Of a stretch of 64,000 nucleotides of DNA, positions 45,901-54,583 are shown one piece after another. The DNA is from Anaerolineae bacterium (GTDB lineage: Bacteria; Chloroflexota; Anaerolineae; Promineifilales; Promineifilaceae): the NCBI GenBank assembly GCA_030425205.1, contig JAUIAP010000011.1, forward strand, positions 1 through 64,000, given 5' to 3'. The position numbers and the translations under genes were made by a program. Position 1 is the first letter of the stretch, and each line of letters starts with the position of its first letter. Below the pieces are notes generated by a model that searched no databases, was not told where the DNA came from, and saw only the letters and a list, made by a program, of their open reading frames with translations.

Positions 45901-48900
45901 ACCCGATTGTGAGAATAGCAACATTGGCATCACGTTCAGCGAGACGTTTGTCACATGGGCAGAAGGGATCGTGACCGTCGATCCACAGCCCGATTCTGCG
46001 CTGGGCGCGGGCTGGGTGTTTGATCAACAGGAGCGGCTCTACGCGGCAGAGGATGGGCAAATCATGATCAGCGACGGCACGCGCGAAGATGCCTATTACA
46101 GCGCGTCGTTCGATTTGCTCGAAACGGTTGCCGAAGGGGAGAGCGGTATTGTGTCATGGGTCGATGGCGAATCGAACACGCTGCAAGTGGCGACAGAGAC
46201 GCTGGTTGGACAGAGCGGCTATGTGAAGCTGGATGCGGCAACCTATGCGGTCGAAATCGGGCCAGACGGTCGTCATGCCTATGTCGTCACCTACGACGCA
46301 AGCGACAATCGAACCTATCTCAACACCATCGATCTCGAAAGTATGAGCGTCACGGAGAGCTATCAAATCGGCCGAGCCGAGCCGTGGGATGCTGCGATTT
46401 CACTCGACGGCACGACGCTCTACGTCACGTTTTACAGCAGCAGCCGTTTTGTCATCATTGACCTCGCGACACAGGCAATCACACGTCTGTTCACGGGGAA
46501 CGGCCCGCGCCACATCACGTTAAACAGCGACGGTTCGCTCGCCTACGTTGCCGACACGGTTGGTCAATCGATCACCATCTTCGATCTGGCGACCAATGGC
46601 TTTTCAGATCGAATCAATCTCGCCAATGCGTATGATGTTGCGCTTTCGCCAGATGACAGCCTGCTCTATGTCACCCAAGCATCTGTGGCGACGACTATGA
46701 GCGTCATCGATGTGGCTACGCAGCAGGTTCTGGCAACGTATGAAGTCGGACAAGGCAAAAAGCGCGTCGTTCTTGCGCCCGATGGCAACACCGCTTACGT
46801 GACGGTGCAATCATCAAACGAACTCAAAACGATTGACTTGACAACGGGTACGATTGAATCGGCCGAAGTGATCGACAGTGTGGATGGCATCGTGTTGGCC
46901 GACGACGGCGCGACCGCCTATCTCATGTCAAACGCCATTATCGCAAAGTATGATCTCGCCAGCGGAACGATTGTCGCGCAGTACGCCGTCGGTGATCCGG
47001 GCAGCAGCTTCTTCCCCTATTCGCCCGTGCTTTCACCAGATGAATCGCAGCTTTTTATGGTCAATGCAGAGGATAGCATCAACGATGGCCTGCGCGTTGT
47101 TGACCTTGCCAGCCAGCAGACGGTGACGAGCTACAGCATCGACGCAAATTCGCTACATGCGGCCATTGCGCTGCCCAGTCAGCTTGAGGCGTTTGTGATT
47201 GACGATCACGCTGTGGGCTATGACGAGGTGCACGTCGTCAACCTTGCGACGGGCGCGGTTGCTGCGACGATCACGGTGGGGGATGCCGCGATTGATATCG
47301 TTGCCGCCGTCGATCAAAGCACGGTCTATGTGGCGAACTTTGGCAGCGACAATGTTCACGTCATTGATGTGGCGAGTCGTGCGGTGGTCGATACGCTTTC
47401 TGCGACAGGCCCATACAAATTAGCGACGGGAGCGAGCGGGACGCTTTACGTCTTAGAGCACGGTGGAAACTTAAAACGGTTCCAAAACAATCTACTGCAA
47501 GACACAATTGTGCTGGGTGGCGATTTAAGCGGGCTGGCGATTTCGGCCGATGAGACAGTCGCAGCCATCGTTGATGACAGCAATTGGCAGGTCAAATTTG
47601 TCGATTTGACCACAGGAAGTTCGCTCGGCAACGTGGCGTTGAGCTTGCAGCCTTATGATGTGGCGATTTCGGCCGATAACAGCACCGCCTATGTCACGCA
47701 ATATCCCCATCGCGTCTCGACGATTGACATCGCCAGCGGCAGTGAAACGGGCACGTTTGACACGATTTTCCGCCCCGCACAGGTCGAAGCCAACGCCGAC
47801 GCATCGGCCGTTTTCATCGGCGGGCAGGATGGCGTCGCCGTGCTGGACACGGCAACTGGCGCGATCCGCAGCGTTTTCTATGCGGCGGGATATGGCGTGC
47901 AAAATGTGGGCTATGTGGCGGGGGGAACGGCGACCGCCGCCACCGTCGAATCGTTATACGCAAACGACTACGCCAGCCTCGCGTATGATTTCGCCTCTGA
48001 AACCTATACGCGCACGCACAAAGATGGCCGCCAAGTTCACTTCAATCTTGACGGCACGCACGACTTCACGCTGCACCCGACGGGCAAACGGGAGCAGTTT
48101 CGCTACAACGACGATGGCTCGATTGCCAGCTTTGCGATTATTGCGCCGGGTGCAGAATCGGCCGATTGGACATGGACGTTCAACACCAGCAATGGCAAGC
48201 TCGCCAACATCAGCGATCCCGCTGGGCGCAGCGTCGATTTTAGCGTCAACGCGGCGGGGCAGTTGGTTGACGTGACACAACCCGACGGCGCGGTGCGCCA
48301 ATTCAGCTACACCGCCGATCATCTGATGACGCACCAAACAAACGAGCGCGGCTTGGTAACGAGCTATGCGTATGACGACTACGGGCGCATCACCACCATC
48401 ACCGACCCGATCCGTGAAATCTACGATCCAGTGACGGGAACGCACAGTGTCACGCAAACGGTGCGCACAATTACGGCGTCTGAAACGGGCTATCTACTGC
48501 TCAACGAGATGGAGACGGGCAGCTTTGACGTGCCAGTGACGGGGCTGCCAACATCGGCCGATTTGCGCGACAGCGTCAGCTATGGGCGTGGTGGGCGTAG
48601 TGGATTGACCAACTCATTTGGCAGTTGGACGGAGGTTGCGGACGGAATCGGCCGAATCACCACCATCAGCCGCGATGACGCCAACAACATCTTGCAACGC
48701 ACCGCTCCCGACGGTGACTGCGAAATGTTCACCTACGACGCACTGGGCAACCCGCTGACGCGCAGCATCCTGCCCGCCTGCGCCAGCCGCACCGCCCAAA
48801 CGTGGACATACAGCTATGAAAGCCGCTTTAACCAAATCAAAACGGCAACCGATCCACTCGGCAACACGACCACCTTTGTCTACGACTATGAGACGGGCGC

Positions 48901-51900
48901 GGGCGCGGCGGGGAACGTCGTTAACGTCATTCAGCCCGCCGTCCCCAACGAGTTTGGCATCACCGTCACGCCGACGCTCACCTACACGTACAACGCACTC
49001 GGCTTGCTGGCAACGGAAATAGACGCCCGCGGCATGGTGACGCAATACAGCTATAGCGACGGTTCGGAAACGGATGACACCTTTGCCAGCGGCGTGCCGA
49101 CTGTGCCGGGTTTGCTAACGGAGGTGATCAAAGATGTTGGCGGCGAAAATTTAACCAGCCGCTATCGACAATACGATGCGCTGGGCAATGCGCAGCTTGA
49201 AATCGCAGCGGGCAACACGCTGACAACGGCGTACACGTTTGACCCACTCGGCCGACCGCTGACCGTGACCGATGCGGAAGGCAAAATCACGCAATATGAA
49301 TATGATGCGCAGGGCAATCGCGGGCGCATGGTGCGCGATGCTGGTGGGCGCAATGTGGAGACGACGTATGAATATGACAGTGCTGGGCGATTATCGGCCG
49401 AACGCACCGTTGCAGATGGTCTGACCGTCGGTGAAGAACGCCACTTTGATATCAATGGCTTGCTAACCGCTGTCAGCGATGGCAACGGCAACATGACGAC
49501 CCTCTTTTATGATGACGCAGACCAGCTGGTGCAAATTGTGGATGCGGCGGGCTATAGCAGCACATTGACCTACAACGCCGACGGCACGCTGGCAACTGTG
49601 ACCGACGCGGACGGCTATCTGACGGCGTATGGGTATGACGGATACGGGCGGCGCAACGTGACCACGCTCGACGTGGGCGGCGCAAATTTGACGACGTTGA
49701 CCGACTATGATCTCAACAACAACGTTATCGCCACAACTGATCCAACTGGCACACAAACATGCCACACCTATGACAGCCACCAGCGGCGCACGGCCACCAT
49801 CCGCGACTGTGGCGGCGCAAATTTGACGACCTCGCTGGCATATGATCGCAACGGGAACGTCGTTTACGAGACGGACGAACGCGGCGTTGTCACCTATCGG
49901 GAATATGATGCGCTCAATCGGCTGACGCGCTCGCGCAATGATGACGGCGGCTTGAACATCGAGACAGTCAGCACGTTTAACGCGGCCGGCTTGCTGGCGA
50001 CAACAACCGACCCGCGCGGCACAGTGACGGCACAGCATTATGACGTTCTCAATCGCGTTGCGTCCGTTTGTCAGGATGCGACGGGTCTCAATCTCTGCAC
50101 AACCTACACCTATGATCGCCTCTCCAACGTGGCGACGGCGACCGATCCTGCCGGCACGGTGACGGCGGTGACGACCAATGCGTTTGGCAAGCCGACGGTT
50201 GAAATAAAGGATGCCAACGGGCTTGCCGCGACGACGACGCTCGTCTATGACGATGCGCTCAACCTGATTGGCGTGACCGATGATGCAGGGAACGAGTTGA
50301 TCTATCAATTTGACGCACGCAACGATTTATCGGCCGAACAGTATGCCGACGGCACGACGCTGCAATACAGCTATGACGGGCGCGGCAATGAAATCGGCCG
50401 AATCCTCCGAGACGGCCACACCATCAGCAACACGCTCGACGGCGCAGGTCGCCCAACCCAGCGCACCTTCTCCAACGGCGATGTGCAGACGTTTGCCTAT
50501 GACGGACTCAATCGCATCACGCAGGCCGACCAGACGAGCGACGGCCAGACAACGCAGGTGGCGATCCGCTATGACGCGGTTGGCAGCCCACTCAGCACGA
50601 CGCAAACGGTCAACGGCAGCGCATGGACGACGACCTTTGCGCCCGACCATGCAACCGGCAGCGTGACGACGACCTATCCCGCTGGCAGCGTGCGCGTGCA
50701 GACGGTGGATGCGCTGCGCCGTTTTTCCACTGTGCGCGATGGCGCGGGCAGCTTGATTGGTGGCAAAACGTACTTTGACGGAACGGGGGTGCAGACGTTG
50801 AGTTTTGGCAATGGGCTGGTGACGGAGGTGGTGCGGGATGAAATCGGCCGAATCACCACCATCGAAGACGGGCTGCGCCACTACGCATACGGCTATGATG
50901 CTGCCAGCAATCTCACCTATCAGCAGCACGTCCACCGCACTGACAGCCCCACCGATGTCTACGCCTATGATGGACTTTATCAGCTGAGTCAGGTCTGGTA
51001 TTCGGCCGATGCGACCGCGCCGATCAGCATCACTACCGCCGCGACACAGCAATCCTACACCAACGACACACGCTTCAACCGCCAATCGCTCGACGGCACG
51101 ACGTACAGCGCGGACAGCATGAATCGTTATACGTCGGTCGACGGCACGGCGTTGAGCTATGACACACGCGGCAACCTGCTCAACGACGGCCGACACACCT
51201 ACAGCTACGATCTTCTCAATCGACAAACAGGCATGGACGGCGCGACGTATATCTACGATGCGCTCAATCGGCGCGTGGCAAAAATCGTCGACGTCGTGCA
51301 AACGACCTTTGTCTATGACGACAAGCTGCGCGTGATTGAAGCGTACGACGACAGGGGCGCACTGCAAGCGACCTTCACCTATGGCGCGGGCATCGACGAA
51401 CCGCTGCTGCTCGAAATGGGCGGCACCAGCATCTACTATCACCAAGACGCAATCGGCAATGTCAGCGAGTTGAGTGATGGCAGCGGCAATCTGGTCGAGC
51501 AGATGCGCTATGATGTGTTTGGCGCAGTCACCATTGCCGACGCGAGCGGCACACCGCTGGCCGCCTCAGCCGTTGGCAACCCCTATCTTTTCCACAGCCG
51601 CCGTCTCGACAGCGAAAGCGATAACTACTACTTCCGTAACCGGATCTATTCGGCCGAAATCGGCCGATTCCTGCAAATGGACCCACTTGGCTATGTCGAT
51701 GGCGTGAACGTCTATCAATACGTTGGCAATCGGCCGACCAACCAGACCGATCCGCTCGGCCTGTTCGCCATCAAGGCAGGCGTGTCGTTTGAAGGGATTC
51801 TCGCCGTCGTGCCGATTGTCGCGCTGCCGGGCTTGTTTGCAGTCCTCAAGGGGTTCGCATCGGCCGAAGCGTATCAATGTTGCGCGGGCGGTAGCGAAGC

Positions 51901-52330
51901 GTGTTGCAAGGCGGGCAAGAGTAAGGTCGAAGTGTGGTTCACAACAAAGGTCGGCTTTAGTCTCGAACTGTCGTATGGCCTCTCGGTGAAGCTCAAGCCA
52001 AAAGTGCCAACAACAGCGGCCGATACCGTGCTTGATTCGCTCAACAGCAAGCCAAAGACAGGCGGCAGCGGCGTCGGAACGGGGATTGGCCTCTGTCCAT
52101 CACGCGGCTGTCGCGGTGTGGTTGAGCTGTTTGTCAAAGTAGATGCGGGTGTGGGTGGTTTTGGCTATGTCGCTGAAGTGACTTGGCCGATCTATCCGAC
52201 GTATGGTTCACCGACATTGACAGGCAACGATTTCGGCTATGTCGGGGCAAGCGGTGCCTCATTGGCGGCAGGTGCGCGGGCGTTCTTGCAGTGTAATGGG
52301 CGACCGGGGGATGTATTTGATCTGTTTTGA
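42965..52330 (+). CDS. Giant cohesin/dockerin/beta-propeller/YD-repeat (RHS-type) surface protein
   Basis: A 3121-residue exported protein; ATG 42965 has GGAG seven bases upstream. Order: signal/leader to about 60; cohesin-like domain 62-205 (ATLALSPSTHSVNMAETVTV); a transmembrane helix with RQRKR (about 216-240) immediately followed by a second signal-like helix ending PVSAA; type I dockerin 294-354 (two Ca loops, DCDRDVDSADL and DLDSDNAIDLYDL); Ig-like and carboxypeptidase-regulatory-like domains to about 680; a ZU5-like region with GAIPSGETYPI; FlgD-like loop YWDGRDASGNRVPAG; a YVTN-type beta-propeller about 1065-1660; YD repeats 1665-2880; RHS core ending IYSAEIGRFLQMDPLGYVDG. A Cys-rich tail of about 185 residues follows. 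Cell-surface or released adhesin/toxin-like role is inferred. Confidence 0.88.
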   Translation: MSNKNLTHTKIRDVKISTPTPFLSKASGGEDSHARSYKKRARVRFLRVLSLLALFIMAVSNVSAADATLALSPSTHSVNMAETVTVEVAISGVETPVAAVGFVVGYDVAKLAFVSADSSDWLTTGDRTTTCSAVHQDVGEIGLACASAGEGDGVTADGTLATLTFTAIGVGSADLTLTAQLADTAVPPNELTADTTNATITIGTPTNITLNQLATGQQRALLVWLGTLLLMTLAAGAYLLRQRKRHGLVNLLMVMTLLAQLAPVQPVSAAVNPPDVAPEEIPPVQQPRFAASTPCFVTNLDCDRDVDSADLRLIADRWGCDSADSCYLPAYDLDSDNAIDLYDLAWVGNDYDIAPPDVSISTPAADTVLTGATISVSGTISDDHAITAVSVNDVAATLDAGSYHASVPASGGTQLLTVAATDALGRTAFVERLVTVDNGAPLIEIAAPKDRQAVYTTTPTVGISHSDFESAIDVATFGAVLTTAGGGSVDVSADFIPNPDGATGSLSAPLTPAQTYTLTVQIADEHGNVGTATTTFYVAPADIAPPIEPEDAGWVSGVVYDSAECNAHLEGCEPLAGAEVELLQIDLAAMDAIRAEQAARYNTAEVDHNPLDLAVVISATETVTGTIVTGPDGYFAFPVAETAVYFVRVEKDGFTYAQREVAIVKQKSTAINRLYLTGLDSAETQCTDAGCTHQSSDNALQLDIPAGAIPSGETYPINATLFENVEFLPSGELPPNTWETYAFNLGGDSEITFTMPITVRVANTVGFAAGTEIPMGYWNQVTQAWEHAGVSTVDATGQWVVGQVTHFSNYDWNQSGVVTYADIDQAAETENENEEEDGCEEGESGCFIGLNSGELTEWIDLPAVRVLGEAVAPRLRYSSDLASPAEVIDIKLNVTSFGSALPAGSVGYEMYIAGELTDAYTVAADFATVGEIGRFRYYWDGRDASGNRVPAGSYPYRVRFAIPVTGEYCLPQDGVFGNPPDCENSNIGITFSETFVTWAEGIVTVDPQPDSALGAGWVFDQQERLYAAEDGQIMISDGTREDAYYSASFDLLETVAEGESGIVSWVDGESNTLQVATETLVGQSGYVKLDAATYAVEIGPDGRHAYVVTYDASDNRTYLNTIDLESMSVTESYQIGRAEPWDAAISLDGTTLYVTFYSSSRFVIIDLATQAITRLFTGNGPRHITLNSDGSLAYVADTVGQSITIFDLATNGFSDRINLANAYDVALSPDDSLLYVTQASVATTMSVIDVATQQVLATYEVGQGKKRVVLAPDGNTAYVTVQSSNELKTIDLTTGTIESAEVIDSVDGIVLADDGATAYLMSNAIIAKYDLASGTIVAQYAVGDPGSSFFPYSPVLSPDESQLFMVNAEDSINDGLRVVDLASQQTVTSYSIDANSLHAAIALPSQLEAFVIDDHAVGYDEVHVVNLATGAVAATITVGDAAIDIVAAVDQSTVYVANFGSDNVHVIDVASRAVVDTLSATGPYKLATGASGTLYVLEHGGNLKRFQNNLLQDTIVLGGDLSGLAISADETVAAIVDDSNWQVKFVDLTTGSSLGNVALSLQPYDVAISADNSTAYVTQYPHRVSTIDIASGSETGTFDTIFRPAQVEANADASAVFIGGQDGVAVLDTATGAIRSVFYAAGYGVQNVGYVAGGTATAATVESLYANDYASLAYDFASETYTRTHKDGRQVHFNLDGTHDFTLHPTGKREQFRYNDDGSIASFAIIAPGAESADWTWTFNTSNGKLANISDPAGRSVDFSVNAAGQLVDVTQPDGAVRQFSYTADHLMTHQTNERGLVTSYAYDDYGRITTITDPIREIYDPVTGTHSVTQTVRTITASETGYLLLNEMETGSFDVPVTGLPTSADLRDSVSYGRGGRSGLTNSFGSWTEVADGIGRITTISRDDANNILQRTAPDGDCEMFTYDALGNPLTRSILPACASRTAQTWTYSYESRFNQIKTATDPLGNTTTFVYDYETGAGAAGNVVNVIQPAVPNEFGITVTPTLTYTYNALGLLATEIDARGMVTQYSYSDGSETDDTFASGVPTVPGLLTEVIKDVGGENLTSRYRQYDALGNAQLEIAAGNTLTTAYTFDPLGRPLTVTDAEGKITQYEYDAQGNRGRMVRDAGGRNVETTYEYDSAGRLSAERTVADGLTVGEERHFDINGLLTAVSDGNGNMTTLFYDDADQLVQIVDAAGYSSTLTYNADGTLATVTDADGYLTAYGYDGYGRRNVTTLDVGGANLTTLTDYDLNNNVIATTDPTGTQTCHTYDSHQRRTATIRDCGGANLTTSLAYDRNGNVVYETDERGVVTYREYDALNRLTRSRNDDGGLNIETVSTFNAAGLLATTTDPRGTVTAQHYDVLNRVASVCQDATGLNLCTTYTYDRLSNVATATDPAGTVTAVTTNAFGKPTVEIKDANGLAATTTLVYDDALNLIGVTDDAGNELIYQFDARNDLSAEQYADGTTLQYSYDGRGNEIGRILRDGHTISNTLDGAGRPTQRTFSNGDVQTFAYDGLNRITQADQTSDGQTTQVAIRYDAVGSPLSTTQTVNGSAWTTTFAPDHATGSVTTTYPAGSVRVQTVDALRRFSTVRDGAGSLIGGKTYFDGTGVQTLSFGNGLVTEVVRDEIGRITTIEDGLRHYAYGYDAASNLTYQQHVHRTDSPTDVYAYDGLYQLSQVWYSADATAPISITTAATQQSYTNDTRFNRQSLDGTTYSADSMNRYTSVDGTALSYDTRGNLLNDGRHTYSYDLLNRQTGMDGATYIYDALNRRVAKIVDVVQTTFVYDDKLRVIEAYDDRGALQATFTYGAGIDEPLLLEMGGTSIYYHQDAIGNVSELSDGSGNLVEQMRYDVFGAVTIADASGTPLAASAVGNPYLFHSRRLDSESDNYYFRNRIYSAEIGRFLQMDPLGYVDGVNVYQYVGNRPTNQTDPLGLFAIKAGVSFEGILAVVPIVALPGLFAVLKGFASAEAYQCCAGGSEACCKAGKSKVEVWFTTKVGFSLELSYGLSVKLKPKVPTTAADTVLDSLNSKPKTGGSGVGTGIGLCPSRGCRGVVELFVKVDAGVGGFGYVAEVTWPIYPTYGSPTLTGNDFGYVGASGASLAAGARAFLQCNGRPGDVFDLF

Positions 52331-52375
52331 GTGAGGTTTGTGTTGGTGTTACGAGGTTTTGCCACGATGGAAAAC

Positions 52376-52423
52376 GTGGTGCGTGGTGCGTGGTGCGTGT
52401 TCAGCTCACGCACCACGCACCAC
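52376..52423. repeat. Heptamer hairpin GTGGTGC x3 / GCACCAC x2
   Basis: GTGGTGC repeated three times (52376-52399), a 7-base loop, then CACGCACCAC units (52407-52423), giving a stem of about 17 bp. It stands 45 bases after the giant gene and may end its transcript. The rest of the gap to 52612 has no supportable gene. Confidence 0.7.
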
Positions 52424-52612
52424 TGCGGAAATCTAAATACACGAACGACTTTTAGCGAAATCGATTCAAACAATATCCCGTCATTCTCTTCACAATTCCA
52501 ACACAATTGTTGTCTAAAATAGGGCGTTAGGTGGTTATCTCGCTGCCCCGATCGTTCATGCAAGGGGTTGACAACATGCCTATTCAGACGCTTCAATAGT
52601 CGCCTAACTTTT

Positions 52613-53359
52613 ATGCTCAAACAAGCCCGAACCATCACCATCGCCGCGCCAATCCTCCTGTTTCTTGTGGGATGGACGCTGCTGCAACGTCAGCCGCCGA
52701 CTGGCATTCAGTCCAATCCGCGTAGCGAGACAAACGAAAACACGACCGCCAATAACCGCTCATGGCTGCCATTCGGCCGAATTGATCTCGCCACACAACA
52801 GCGCGAAAATTGTGCCAATGCCCCATTTCTCATTCCAACGGAAGGGTATATTGGACTGTACTACAACGATCCAAGCCGACCCTACAACCAAACGCGACCC
52901 CATCAAGGCGTAGACATCTTCATCGACGAAGCACCGGGAACTGTCCCCGTTTACGCCGTCTATGATGGCTACATCAGCCATCGATGGGAGTGGCAATCGG
53001 CCGTTATTCAACGCATCCCCAGCGATCCGCTCAATCCCGGTCAACAGATTTGGGTCTACTACACACACATGGCGGATGAGTATGGCAACGACTTTATCGA
53101 GCCAGCCTTTGATTATGGCGCGAACGAGGTGTTTGTTGAAAAGGGGACGCTGTTGGGCTATGTCGGCAACTATGACGGCAATGTGCCATCGAGAATCCAT
53201 CCCCATTTGCATCTTTCGATTGTCAAGGATGACGGTTGGGGAACCTATCTGAACGAGTTAGAGATTGCGAACACGCTCGATCCGTCCCCCTATTTGGGGC
53301 TGGCGGTGGGGTATCAATCGGCCGAAATTAACAACCCTAACTGTGCACTGGCTAACTAA
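52613..53359 (+). CDS. M23-family peptidase, membrane-anchored
   Basis: About 248 residues: a single N-terminal helix (TITIAAPILLFLVGWTLL) as signal anchor, a polar linker, then an M23/LytM-type domain with the HxxxD zinc motif (RPHQGVDIFID) and the HxH motif (HPHLHLSIV). The usual GTPVYAVYDGYI-type strand is present (GTVPVYAVYDGYI). M23 enzymes cut peptidoglycan cross-bridges; both metal motifs are intact, so activity is plausible. A long insert between the motifs (about residues 135-200) is larger than the family norm. I start at ATG 52613; the frame extends to a TTG at 52568 with no better ribosome site. Confidence 0.8.
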   Translation: MLKQARTITIAAPILLFLVGWTLLQRQPPTGIQSNPRSETNENTTANNRSWLPFGRIDLATQQRENCANAPFLIPTEGYIGLYYNDPSRPYNQTRPHQGVDIFIDEAPGTVPVYAVYDGYISHRWEWQSAVIQRIPSDPLNPGQQIWVYYTHMADEYGNDFIEPAFDYGANEVFVEKGTLLGYVGNYDGNVPSRIHPHLHLSIVKDDGWGTYLNELEIANTLDPSPYLGLAVGYQSAEINNPNCALAN

Positions 53360-53380
53360 TTCGCGCAGCAACAGACCTTC

Positions 53381-54583
53381 TCAATCATCATCTGGTTCTT
53401 CGCCATCCAAATGGCAGCGCACGCAGTTGCTCAAATCGAAAATCCCTTCGTCGTTATGCTCCTCGACTAAATCAGCCTGATCGTTATGACAGGTTGTGCA
53501 GGTATAGGCGGGAGGATTGTTCGTCACGTGACAGGTGGTGCAAACCCCATTTGCGTCGCCGTGATTGAGCGGGAAGGTGTGGTTAAACGTCGCGTTGCTG
53601 AAGTTGGTTGTGTCTTGGTGGCAGGTCGAACAACTCCCTTGAAAATGGTTCGGGGGCGGCTGATGGCAACCCGCGCAATCTTGAGTGCCGATGTTGCTGT
53701 GGTTGAACTGGACATTCAAGAAGTTGGACGTATCAAGATGGCAAGAAGAACAGCTTCCCGCGTAGTGATTGGGCGGTGGCTGATGGCAACCGACGCAATC
53801 TTGCGTGCCGATGTTGCTGTGATTGAATTGGACATTCAAAAAGCTGGACGTATCGAGATGGCAGGAGGAACAGCTTCCAGCGTAGTGATTGGGTGGTGGC
53901 TGATGGCAACCGACGCAATCCTGCGTGCCGATGTTGCTGTGATTGAACTGGACGTTCAAAAAGCTGGACGTGTCGAGATGGCAGGAGGAACAGCTTCCGG
54001 GATAGTGATTGGGCGGTGGCTGATGGCAACCGACGCAATCTTGTCCGTTGAGGGTAGCGTGGTCAAATGAAGCATTGTTGAAATTGGTTGTGTCGAGATG
54101 ACAGGTTGTGCAAGCACCGGGAAAGTGGTTGACGGGTGGTTGATGGCAGCCCACACAATCCTGTGTGTCAATTGTGCTATGGTCAAAATCGACAAATTGC
54201 CAACCAGCGGGGGCGTGACAGGTCGCGCAATCGGAACCATTCGCACCGTTATGAATATCATCAGCGCGATGACAGAAGATACAATCGGCCGAAATCGCTC
54301 GCTCAACCCCTTCCACATGACAATCCACACATTGCAACCCCGCATGACCCGCGAGCAAGGGGAAGAAGGGGTGCGCCACAGTCGGTTGCACCTCGCTTGG
54401 CAATGGAACAATCTGGGGTGTGGATAACTGCCCTGTAGGGGATGGCGTTATGTCCAACAGAGCAAGCACGCGCGTGAGATCGGGCGGGGCTGGTTCCGTT
54501 GCACCCCCGCGCCATGTGGCTGCCATGTAGACGATGGAAGCGGCGATTACAAACGCGGCGGTGATAAAAATTATGCGGCGCAT
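53381..54583 (-). CDS. 16-haem cytochrome c with 40-residue tandem repeats
   Basis: About 400 residues, exported by an N-terminal helix (IIFITAAFVIAASIVYMAAT). Sixteen CxxCH sites can be counted, from CVDCH at the start to CVRCH at the end. The middle consists of a 40-residue unit, DCVGCHQPPPNH, then CSSCHLDTS and NVQFNHSNIGTQ, repeated nearly identically three to four times (120-bp units at about 53640-54070), each with two haem sites and extra His for bis-His ligation. Start ATG 54583 has GGAGA upstream; the TTG at 54595 is part of that ribosome site. It is the last gene of a five-gene operon and overlaps the preceding oxidoreductase. Such repeat cytochromes can serve as long electron wires on the cell surface. 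Confidence 0.93.
   Translation of the reverse strand: MRRIIFITAAFVIAASIVYMAATWRGGATEPAPPDLTRVLALLDITPSPTGQLSTPQIVPLPSEVQPTVAHPFFPLLAGHAGLQCVDCHVEGVERAISADCIFCHRADDIHNGANGSDCATCHAPAGWQFVDFDHSTIDTQDCVGCHQPPVNHFPGACTTCHLDTTNFNNASFDHATLNGQDCVGCHQPPPNHYPGSCSSCHLDTSSFLNVQFNHSNIGTQDCVGCHQPPPNHYAGSCSSCHLDTSSFLNVQFNHSNIGTQDCVGCHQPPPNHYAGSCSSCHLDTSNFLNVQFNHSNIGTQDCAGCHQPPPNHFQGSCSTCHQDTTNFSNATFNHTFPLNHGDANGVCTTCHVTNNPPAYTCTTCHNDQADLVEEHNDEGIFDLSNCVRCHLDGEEPDDD

Noticed and set aside
49463..51445. Two long minus-strand frames (281 and 372 residues)
   Set aside because: Both are antisense shadows of the YD-repeat region, with Arg/Val-rich low-complexity products.
52331..52612. Immunity gene for the RHS tail
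   Set aside because: No frame of sensible length with ribosome site is found here; the region holds the heptamer hairpin.
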